A program made the translations under genes and the position numbers. The notes beneath the pieces are model-generated. The model saw nothing but the letters and a program-made list of their open reading frames with translations, did not search any database and was not told the DNA's origin. A stretch of 22,519 bases of DNA from Didymodactylos carnosus (lineage: Eukaryota; Rotifera; Eurotatoria; Philodinida; Philodinidae), in contig CAJNOQ010002822.1 in NCBI GenBank assembly GCA_905250885.1, positions 1-22,519 on the forward strand. The letters run 5' to 3'. Positions 1 to 8,486 of the stretch are shown one piece after another. Every line of letters begins with the position of its first letter. The first letter of the stretch is position 1.

Positions 1-88
1 ATCCTTTCCATTTCCATTCAAAGTTGATATTTGTCGAGCAACAGGCTGACTTTTGTGAACATGTTTTTAGTATGCCCTACCCGTCAGC
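1..88 (+). repeat. R-family repeat, 3' tail of a truncated copy (R0)
   Basis: The first bases of the window match 651-735 and, in inverse orientation, the 3290-3365 region. Shared words include ATTCAAAGTTGATATTTGTC and TTTTAGTATGCCCTACCCG. The window therefore opens inside the tail of one copy, and the next copy begins at about 89. This makes a tandem pair with a period of about 650 bp. No terminal inverted repeat, poly(A) tail or transposase is visible, so the class is unknown. Confidence 0.75.
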
Positions 89-745
89 TTAAAAAAGTAA
101 CGAACCACATAAAATGAACATCTATGGATCCAATGAACAAATATTATCTTGAAACAATTTCAAAACAACATCATGTGTTGAGAGCATGTTCCAATGAAAA
201 TTCTGATTCTAAACTGCCGTCTACCCCCGTAACCATAAAGTACCAGATCACGAAATTTTTTGCATTTTTCATGAAAATCTGCTGTTTCATAAGGTGTCGG
301 CAGTTCAAAACCCACATGGATTTTCTTAACACGGTTGGATAGCGCATCATCGAGATACACAGGAAACTATCAAACCCAGATTTTTAAAAGTTATTTTTCG
401 GTCATAAAATTTAAAAATATTGATTTTTTGAAGTTCGACAGAAATACATGAAATTTTTAAACATAAGCCAATTTTGCCACCTTAGTGCATTTCAAATTCT
501 GTATCTTACCTATTTTTCAAGCACGGAATCTGATTTTTATTTCGCATCATTGAGTAAGGTAAGCATCAGTAGTCGTAAACCAATGTTGTGTTACACGTTG
601 TATGCATTATACATGTGTAAGGCTATTTTCTTTTCTATATAACCGAATCAATATCCTTTTTGTTTTTATTCAAAGTTGATATTTGTCGAGCAACAAGTTG
701 ACTTTTGTGACCATGGTTTTAGTGTACCCGGCCCGAATACGTTGC
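89..745 (+). repeat. R-family repeat, longest copy (R1)
   Basis: This copy has four blocks. Block A (about 95-253) matches 3572-3723 in inverse orientation at roughly 80% by eye. Block B (about 254-445) is absent from the 3258-3725 copy but is partly kept at 1985-2031. Block C (446-642) is very similar to the two inverted copies. Block D (about 650-735) repeats the first 88 bases of the window. A 64-codon frame at 448-642 also survives in the inverted copy, but six of the nine differences change the amino acid, which does not suggest protein selection. The copies cannot be assigned to a known transposon class. Confidence 0.75.
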
Positions 746-955
746 TTTTGGCACATTTCCTTGAGTAGAGCTAGGTTTAGGCAAAGTGTCATATACCATT
801 CGAGACGGCTTTTCGAGGTGAATCAAACTATGTATCTCTTACTCTCTCAAAGTTCTTTTATGAAAAAAGACACTTTCTCACTATCATACTTTTAGTATAC
901 ACTACCCGAATACTTGATCTTTTTCTCAATGTTCAAACGTTGTCCCAACTTACGT
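746..955 (+). repeat. R-family repeat, continued tail with an internal duplication
   Basis: The word TTTTAGTGTACCC...CCCGAATAC at 717-740 recurs in altered form (TTTTAGTATACACTACCCGA) at 891-910. It then runs on into TTGATCTTTTTCTCAATGTTC, which matches the end of the inverted copy at 3258-3300. The 150 bp between them match nothing else in the window. This is either an internal duplication or an old insertion. Confidence 0.5.
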
Positions 956-1319
956 CAGTGGAAAGCCCTCACAAAAATCTTACAAAAGAATCCAGAAATT
1001 ATTGGTTGAAAGGTGTGCGATCATAGACGTTTTCAATTAACATCGACAAAAGCCCTTTAAAAGCTGACCAAAATGATATATCGAAGTTATTAAAAAATTA
1101 CATTGACAAATAACGCCAAAAATAACCATTTAAAAACCGCCATTTTTTTCCAGTAAATGATCTATAAAAATATAAAGGCAAACCGACACGATCTGAAAAC
1201 TTTTTTATTTATGAACTTTTTTATGCTCTACAAAATGAGGAGAAAAGTGTCGCTTTCTACTGAAACGTTTGAAATGCGTTGAACATGTGTATAAAAAACG
1301 TTAAAGGTTACGTTTCAGC
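956..1319. other. AT-rich spacer, no gene seen
   Basis: This is short low-complexity AT-rich sequence with no reading frame, splice pattern or repeat match that I can defend. It separates the tandem R copies from the first inverted copy. Confidence 0.5.
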
Positions 1320-2031
1320 ACTATTTGAACACACGGAGAGAAAGGTCAGATATTCGGAGCATACTAGAAACATGGTTACAAAAGTAAATCTGTTTCTCGA
1401 TTAAGATCGACTTTGAATGGAAATAGAAAGGATAGATTCACAGAAAGTTGTCTATTCTTTCATTCTTGATACCAATCGCCTTCGTTCGACATGGGATCGA
1501 GAGTCCTTCTTATTGTATCTCCTCCTTTAATTAATCCACAACATTCAGATTCATCAGATTTTTATTTGGCTTTAATGTATCGTCGTATTCATGAAGTTAT
1601 ACTTGATCAGAAGCGACATTTGATGTCGACTAATGAACGCCATCTTATAAAAAACCCATACTTACATTGCTCAACACTAGTTACTTATGATTATTCGATC
1701 TATGTGTACACGACTAGTTCACTTCAGAATAAAATGTCGTCTTCACCCTGTTCTTAATGAGAAGAATGTAGATATTGATTCGCTTTTATAGAAAAGAAAA
1801 TAGCCTTACATCTGTATAATGTTGATACAATGTGTAACGCAACATTGGTTTACGACTACTGATTATCGCCTTACTCAATGAGGCGAAATATAAATCAGAT
1901 TCCGTGCTTGGAAAATAGATAAGGTACGGAATTTAAAATGCAATAAAGTGGTGAAAGTGGCTTATTTTTTTTGAAAATTTCATGTATTTCTGTCGAACTT
2001 CAAAAAATCAATATTTTTAAATATTATCACG
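1320..2031 (-). repeat. R-family repeat, inverted copy (R3), interrupted by an insert
   Basis: In inverse orientation, 1771-2031 matches blocks B-C of the 89-745 copy (AATATTGATTTTTTGAAGTT is shared). Bases 1320-1434 match block D. The homology is broken exactly once, by 336 bp at 1435-1770. The copy is visibly more diverged from R1 than is the one at 3258-3725. Confidence 0.7.
1435..1770. mobile_element. 336-bp insertion in an R repeat, carrying an 88-codon ORF
   Basis: Other R copies read AAGGATATTGATTC at this point. Here the left flank ends AAGGATA and the right flank resumes GATATTGATTC, so GATA is present on both sides (1431-1434 and 1771-1774). That is what a 4-bp target-site duplication would look like. 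The insert has no evident terminal inverted repeats or poly(A). On the + strand, 1491-1757 is an ATG-to-TAA frame of 88 codons in a fair initiation context (CGACATGG). It fills most of the insert. The peptide, which begins MGSRVLLIVSPPLINPQHSD, matches no family I recognise. It could be a captured gene fragment, a small non-autonomous element, or a chance frame. Confidence 0.45.
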
Positions 2032-2704
2032 ATTGTGTTCTAAGTGCATCTGTTGCTGTATTTCTTTCATAACAAATGTTTTATCTTTCACTATAATTTG
2101 CATTTGTAATAGAAAAGAAATAACACATGATAGGATTATCTGTCCCAAGTCAATGCTTTTTATTAAAAATAGCAAGGGCGACGGCATCACTTGAGAAAAT
2201 TAAAAAAATATTCAATATATTCTTTTGACTAAATTAAATTGTCATTATTATCCGAAGAAATATCTTTAAGTATACTCGAGCAAATCATTCGCAAATCTTA
2301 ATTACTAAAATTATTTGTAATGTACATGAGATTATTGAAAAATATGATATTTCAATCATTAGCGCCGTGAATAACATACGTTTTCCAAAGTCTCTGCTTA
2401 TATTGGTATCATTTAAAACTGATACATAGACCGTATTCTATGTCAGTTGTCGATCTTGTGTTAACTGGTAGCCATCTAACGAACAATCTTTGGTCATGCA
2501 GCGAGTTTTTGAATGAGCAAATTTCTTTTTAGTTAGTTAAAAAAATTCAGTCAAGTGCTGTCGGCGTTTGGTAACATGTAAAAATAGAAATCAAATATTA
2601 ATTCAATCATAACATGTCATTTTTGTTGAATAATCATTTTTATAATTCAAAAATGTTGTAGTTAATAAATACTTTATTCCCGTATAGTGACGTTTATTCA
2701 GACA
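2032..2704. other. AT-rich intergenic sequence, no gene seen
   Basis: The sequence is rich in ATT/AAT runs, with only short reading frames on both strands and no recognised repeats. Nothing functional can be supported here. Confidence 0.5.
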
Positions 2705-2745
2705 CCAATGTTTCGGCTTGATAAAGCCTTTTTCAAGGTGGCAAC
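2640..2745 (-). repeat. Possible degenerate Penelope-like element end with a hammerhead-like hairpin
   Basis: Read on the minus strand, this contains a perfect 5-bp stem GGCTT-TATC-AAGCC (2728-2715) followed directly by GAAAC, then TGAATAAACGTCACTATACG and GGAATAAAG. From memory, the order of stem, GAAAC and a nearby run of AATAAA words resembles the hammerhead-bearing ends of Penelope-like retroelements. The upstream CUGANGA core is not intact here (CCTTGAAAAA), and no reverse transcriptase or GIY-YIG frame is visible next to it. At best this is a remnant, and the assignment is tentative. Confidence 0.3.
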
Positions 2746-3257
2746 AGAAAGCGGGAAAATACAAATAACATGTCCGATAAAAAATTCAAAAATGTGTCGG
2801 GAGTATATTTGCAGCTTTTATATTTAAACGGTAAATTGAATACATGACAATAATAATACAGACCATTTCGAATCGGATTCAGAAAACAGCCAATATTCCA
2901 TCCTGTTCTGAGGCAATATCCAGACTGAAGCGGTTCAATAACATACTCAGTTGTCTGATTTGTAATAATTGTTAGTATCGTTATGCAGCCGTAGCTGTTG
3001 AAGGATTTGGCCACACATCCCATCCTCTTTAGCTCTTTAATTTGAAAGAAGTGATACAAGATTCGTATAATATCCTAATAAGAGAAATAGAAAGAAAAAC
3101 ACCATCTCTTTTGTAACAGCAACAGCTATATGGTATGTATGCAGCAGGGTAAAGACATCACAGTATTTACTATTTGGATAAATAAAGATTTAATCATACG
3201 TCTATAGTACATAACAATTGTTTGTGTTCCTTGTTCTTCTCATGTTGAATTCGAACA
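2746..3257. other. Intergenic sequence, no supported gene
   Basis: A 108-codon minus-strand frame covers 2733-3059, but its start is weak and its product is Phe/Tyr/Cys-rich without any recognised motif. It reads into the degenerate hairpin region. I treat it as unsupported; nothing else is seen here. Confidence 0.4.
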
Positions 3258-3725
3258 CTTGAGCAACATTTGAACAACATCGAGAGAAAGGTCAAATATT
3301 CGGGTAGGGCATACTAAAAACATGGTTACAAATATCAACTTTGAATAAAAACAAAAAGGATATTGATTCAGTTATACAGAAAAGAAAATAGCCTTACACA
3401 TGTATAATGCATACACTGTGTAACACAACATTGGTTTACGACTACTGATGCTTACCTTACTCAATGATGCGAAATAAAAATCAGATTCCGTGCTTGAAAA
3501 ATAGGTAAGATACAGAATTTGAAATGCAATAAAGTGGCGAAATTGACTTATATTTGAAAATTTCATGTATGATCTGTTACTTGGTGGTTACTGAGATAGA
3601 CGGCAGTTTAGGTCCCGAGTTTTTATTGGAACATACACTCGACACATTGCACTGTTTTGAAATCTTTTCAAGATAATATTTGCTCATGGGATTCACAGAT
3701 GTTCATTTTATGTGAGTTGTCACTT
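3258..3725 (-). repeat. R-family repeat, inverted copy (R4)
   Basis: This matches R1 in inverse orientation: block D (3258-3362), block C (3363-3570) and block A (3572-3723). Block B is missing. Block C differs from R1 at only 9 of 195 positions, including an unbroken 110-base identity (487-596 against 3418-3527). Block A has diverged to about 80%. Relative to 651-735 this copy lacks 22 bp in block D, and TTTGT stands on both sides of the missing piece, consistent with slippage between short direct repeats. Confidence 0.75.
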
Positions 3726-4012
3726 TTTTAATGACCTGTCGTAAACTAAGGTACAAGTGGTTTTTCTTTTATACATTTCTCGATAGCTGGATTGCACCAG
3801 CAATTACACGACCGAGCAACTCTGTAGCGAAAAGAACTGCATCCATAACTAACTCAACTTAGTAAACTGCAGTTCAAGAAAAAAATTTTCAATTGAAAGC
3901 AGCCTTAAGCAAGCATGTCATAAGAACAGAACATTCAATTAGTTTTAGTAATAATTTGATTCTGGAATATGATAATAGACACTACCGTTTGATTACCAGA
4001 CATTTGGGCGTG

Positions 4013-4254
4013 CGACATTTGGGCGCATGTAGGACAAAAGCATTTGGTAATAGTACATTTGTTACAGCATGATGCATAACGATAAAATATTCTTTAAACA
4101 AACTCGGTACGGTGTGAGAGCTTTTTCCAAATTACTCATATCCAACTGTAACCACTGTTTGTTTAATCATCACCGATACTCACACTCACATGCACCCTTA
4201 CCCGCACTCACACCAAGGCCTTTGAACTTCAACTATCGTTGCGCCCAAATGTCG
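4013..4254. repeat. Inverted-repeat pair bracketing 242 bp
   Basis: The word CGACATTTGGGCGCA at 4013-4027 has its exact reverse complement at 4240-4254. A partial third copy (GACATTTGGGCG) stands directly outside at 3999-4010. The arms could be terminal inverted repeats of a small non-autonomous DNA transposon. A target duplication is not clear, and the enclosed 68-codon frame (4069-4275), which runs past the right arm, looks accidental. The family is not identified. Confidence 0.45.
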
Positions 4255-4757
4255 ATATACGCTCCCGTTTGCTAGTAAAAGAATCTCTAGCGATCCGATC
4301 AAAACCAACAATCTTTAACAGTACCGATTATGCCGTACCGTTGTGTGTTTATCCAGAGGGGTATTAAAGACAAAAAGAAAATTTTAAGAAAAGAAAGAAG
4401 AAAACAGTGATAGTTATCGACTGAACGTACACGAACAATATCAAACAGTCTATTTTCTTCTTTTTGTATTCCATTCTGTTCTGCAGTGTCTACTTACAGT
4501 ATGTGTAAGAAGCACTGTTATCCGTTTTATACCGTTAGATAGAGCAAAGTTTGCTCTACATTTCCAGTCATTCAAAAAAAGTTTAATGATCTTAGATGAG
4601 TCTGTAATGAGTCTTCTTTTACACTCAGTCGACTTTTGGAACACTTCGAAAGACGAAAGTCCCAGCTTTCTAATAAAAAAAAGTAATTAAAAAGGTCCCC
4701 TCTAAAGGTCCCAAAATTGAAAACTGCGGACACCGCCATGAAATTTGTTTAAAACAC
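4255..4757. other. AT-rich intergenic sequence, no gene seen
   Basis: Nothing coding is supported. A short direct repeat (AGGTCCCCTCTAAAGGTCCC, 4692-4711) stands about 50 bp before the fold-back element and may belong to the DNA into which that element inserted. Confidence 0.4.
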
Positions 4758-5136
4758 GATCGGAGAGAAAAGAAAAAAATCCACCCCCTACAGGGGGTGC
4801 CTCAGGTTTTTGCGCCTTTTAGGCTATCTATAAACGGATATTCTATTTCTAAATCACTTTTTTAGAGGTTATTGACTATGTTCTTTCGAATGACGCATAT
4901 GAGAAAGCTATACGAGCTCGTTTTCGGATTCTCAGCATTTTTAATGACGGTACCCGACGGAAAAAGTGAACATGGTTAAGTAAGGGTGTTGTAAACCATT
5001 GCGTTCGAAAGAACATAGTCAATAACCTCTACAAAAGTGATTTAGAAATAGAATATCCGTTTATAGATAGCCTAAAAGGCGCAAAAACCTGAGGCACCCC
5101 CTGTAGGGGGTCGATTTTTTTCTTTTCTCTCCGATC
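4758..5136. mobile_element. Fold-back element with 133-bp inverted arms
   Basis: The left arm (4758-4890) and right arm (5004-5136) are reverse complements over 133 bp with only about two mismatches. They start GATCGGAGAG and end CTCTCCGATC. The trinucleotide CAC directly flanks both ends (4755-4757 and 5137-5139), as a 3-bp target duplication would. The 113-bp centre (4891-5003) has no coding frame. This has the structure of a non-autonomous fold-back or MITE-type DNA transposon. The arms do not begin with CACTA, so membership of that 3-bp-duplicating superfamily is not shown. The near identity of the arms suggests recent insertion or arm-to-arm conversion. Confidence 0.8.
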
Positions 5137-8100
5137 CACTTCAGCTGCTTGAAAAGCACATCACCCGACGCAGTTTTCTACGCGGATTCCAAATATGACC
5201 TTGGGTTTGAGTTTCGATCGAGTTTCGATGTAAAAAACCTCGAAAAACTGTAAAATCAGGCGTCACCTGGCCATCTTGTTTGTCTTTTTTCAGCGTGTTC
5301 CGACACTTTTTTGTCAAATATTTTTCATGCATTTTGCTCAAAATTGAAAGCTCCATCTGCCATAAAAATTTGGTTCTCAGATGAGCGTCTTTAAAAAAGT
5401 TATTCGCGATTTACTGAGAAATTTTGGGATTTTGAAACATCGAATTTTTCAGTTTTTTAGTTTTTTGAGCCCACAAAGTTTAATCAGTTTGACTTTGAAA
5501 GACATTTCTAAAGACAATTTTTAATGCGCTTTTTAATGAAACGTGGTTTGGCCGAAACGAATTAAATTTAGTGAAGTTACAAGGAAAATACTGAAACACT
5601 CCCTTTTTCGAGGTTTTTTTCGACCTGCTCCCTTTAAAAATTCCATTACTCGGTCAATTTGCGTCCAAACTCGCTAAAAAAAATTTCGTCACCCCAGTTT
5701 TGAGTGCTGAATCGAATGACGTTAGTTTGAGAAAAATCTGAGACTCAATGTTTAACGGCTTAGTGCAGGGATACTCGATTTTCTCGTGCACTATTTCTTA
5801 ATCTTTCCCCCAATGACAGAGAGCGAAAAATAAGATGCGACTAATTTCGAACGTCGCAAGTTAGAAGCGTTGGAGTACCTACGTATTTGATGCCACATGT
5901 GATTCATGTGTTGTCTTTTTGTGATTTGAGAAAAAATAGTGATTCTATCGTAGCGGACGAACTAACTTTGTCCTAAATAGGTTAAAATAGTTGGACGTTA
6001 GGATGTGTGTTTATTTTATTGTCAATTGTAATCAACTGGAATGCAGACATTTGTTGGCGAATAAAAAAATGCATCGATCATGTTACTTCTTTCAATGCTT
6101 CGCCGGAAGTCAATAAATTTGTTTAATAGTAAAAAAATTTTGTTGGTTAACGTAATTCAATATTTTGATACTGATAAGTTAGTTCATAGTGCGAATTTGG
6201 AATTTGTTGGTTCAGGGTAAAGACAGGGTAAAACGACGTTTTTTTATTTGATACTAGGTCATTTACGTCAAGAATTTGTCTGTAATCAATAAAAACATCA
6301 TTAATAGTTAAATTTGATCGTAGTATCTAAAGTTTCTCGATTAATAAACTGACAGCCTAAAAGAGCAAAAGAGGTACTTTTGACTTGCATAAAAAGTTTT
6401 TTGAGTTAAGAGAAAGAGGGTTAATTGGCCGAGCATTCGAAAACAACATGTAAACAGCCTGTAAAGTTACCTTTGTGATTTGTGAGAAAAACACAGATAG
6501 GAAATTGAACTTTAAGATATTGATTTGAAAATGTTCCGATTATCTTTCAAAAAAGTCTTACAAGCTTTGTTTAAAAATATTGCTGTTGAGTGACGCTGAT
6601 CAGATCTAAGTCTAGATGTTCGAAGATGTACGAGAAGTCAGTCCAGTTCAGCTGTGAATGTGTAACTAAAAATTTTGAGTAACTCTTTTCGAGTATATCT
6701 TTTGGTGAAGGAACAAAAAATGTACTTTTTGGTAGTAGTTATTTCATTTGAAACGCCGCAAAACAAGATCGGACACACAACAGTCTCTATTGATAGGATA
6801 AGCTTCCAATCTCATCTTTAATATTTTCTTTGGCCAAAAAGATGCATTCAGAGCTGCGAGTAATTTATCGAATACGAAGAATGGAGTTTTGTAAACGCAG
6901 ATAAAATAATGTCTCAGAATCATAGTTATAATTCATTATGGCGCATCGACACGTCAGTCTGAATCAACCTAGAAAAGAACTCAGATAAAGAGAATTAGAG
7001 GATTTTACGCTTTGCAAGGCGACATATAAAAACTATCGCAATGTAAACTAAAGCTAATCTTATTTGAACCAAAACCAAACAATAATTCCAATCATACATG
7101 AGTAAAGGTTTACTTTGAATCTGAAGAAAGTAGTAGAGCCACTGTTCCGGTCTAAATGGAACGCGAGAAGGAAGCTGATGCCCCTCCTTTTAACTGTTGA
7201 CCTCGAGGCTCTTACACTTTTTGATCTTCAATTTCGCTGAATTTTTCTAAATCAGTTTCTCACGTATCTCTAAGCTCTCGTCGAAAAATTACGCAGAACT
7301 TCATGGAAGATGAACTTGGATAGACGTAGGGTAGGACAGTGTGATTTAGTTTAGAAAGCAAAATTTATCTTACCTGTCTTATTTATTTCTTTGTAAAACT
7401 GATGAAAAAATGCCCAATGATCAGACGTGTAGCATTTCGGTGGTTCTCGATTAATTTGTTTTACGTTAGAAATGAATGATTTTTTCCTATTTGTTTTTTA
7501 ATCCTAACACATAATACTGATTCTGTCACAAGGATTTTACTTGAAGGAGGAATACTGTTTTTGGTCACCATAAAAGTTAATATGTTACCTTAAATTCAGC
7601 AAAACACTTTTGTTAACCGAATTTTAGTAGCTGTGCCAATTTCAAGAAACAGAGAATAGACAGTGTGCAGCATCAGTCGTATTTTATATGCTTTTTATCG
7701 AATAATTAAATGAGGCGGCCTGTCTGCTCCTTGTCTTATACCATTTGCGTCTCACTCTCGTCCAAATATAGAAAGACATACTGCCGAAAAAAAGAAATCC
7801 ATTTCGTCTGAGGAGAGAAAGCAAGGGGTTAGCTCAAGGATTAATTGTATAGAAAATATCGGCAATGGAAAGTGTTGATCGTCCGACAGAAATGAACATG
7901 GGGATAATCGGACGAAGCGAAACAAAGACAAGGAAATTTATTACATGAAAATTATTTGGCAATGTCACCGATCCTGAGCAACTCTTGCCCTTTTCCTCTC
8001 CTTAACATATTAGATTCAGATAGCCATCCGAACTCTAATACCTGTGGATCTGAATTTCTCAGTTGTTCTTTGTAACTTTAAGATTCAAACGTGCACGCTT

Positions 8101-8400
8101 CTGCTTGAAACTATAGGGGAGAAAAGTGTAGTCCTCCGAGTATGATGGGGACTTGGTTTGCCTAATTTGCTTTCTTATGGTTTTTAAATTCTGTAAGGGG
8201 CAGTACACGAAAAATAATGTGCTGCAGAAAAGGATTTGACCTTGATCCAACATGACGATGTAATTGCAAAACTCATACACTTTCTTCATTCCTGTTTATT
8301 TGCTTACTGAGGTAGGCTGATTCAAGCTGCTTTTTCCTTTCATGACTCTTCTTATCTTTATTGTCGTTTTGCTTGGAATAAATCAGGTTACAGAAGTGCA
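5137..8400. other. 3.3-kb intergenic region without a supported gene
   Basis: I read both strands and found only short frames. The 5141-5356 minus frame (71 codons) begins at the edge of the fold-back element and shows no family motif. The 8059-8289 minus frame (76 codons, ATG start, less AT-rich than its surroundings) could be an exon of a gene divergent from fem-1, but it has no recognisable domain and no convincing splice context. Bases 5150-5760 have the texture of old transposon DNA (many TTTTTC/GAAAAA runs), without identifiable ends. Confidence 0.4.
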
Positions 8401-8412
8401 AATATATATATT
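8401..8412 (+). promoter_or_regulatory. Possible TATA element of fem-1
   Basis: AATATATATATT lies about 75-85 bp before the fem-1 start codon. This is a plausible TATA position if the 5' leader is about 50 nt. Such words are common in AT-rich DNA, so the call rests on position only. Confidence 0.25.
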
Positions 8413-8486
8413 CATGATGTTAAACGTTGCACATTACGTTTAAGAAAGTCATCAGTCAACAGCAAACGAAACTACGAACACAAAAT

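Noticed and set aside
448-642. 64-codon frame shared by R1 and the inverted copy at 3372-3566, at first sight a conserved small protein
   Set aside because: Six of nine differences between the copies are amino-acid changing, and the third copy (1790-1980) is not preserved as a frame, so identity follows from repeat similarity and not from protein selection.
2733-3059. 108-codon minus-strand frame, considered as a reverse transcriptase fragment next to the Penelope-like hairpin
   Set aside because: None of the reverse transcriptase or GIY-YIG motifs can be seen in it.
8059-8289. 76-codon minus-strand frame divergent from fem-1
   Set aside because: It has a true ATG and moderate GC, and a possible 50-nt intron was tested, but splicing there leads quickly to a stop. 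No domain or neighbouring exon supports it.
8427-8486. Upstream extension of the fem-1 frame before the chosen ATG
   Set aside because: The frame is open for 20 more codons but contains no ATG, and FEM1 proteins begin close to their first ankyrin unit, as the chosen start gives.
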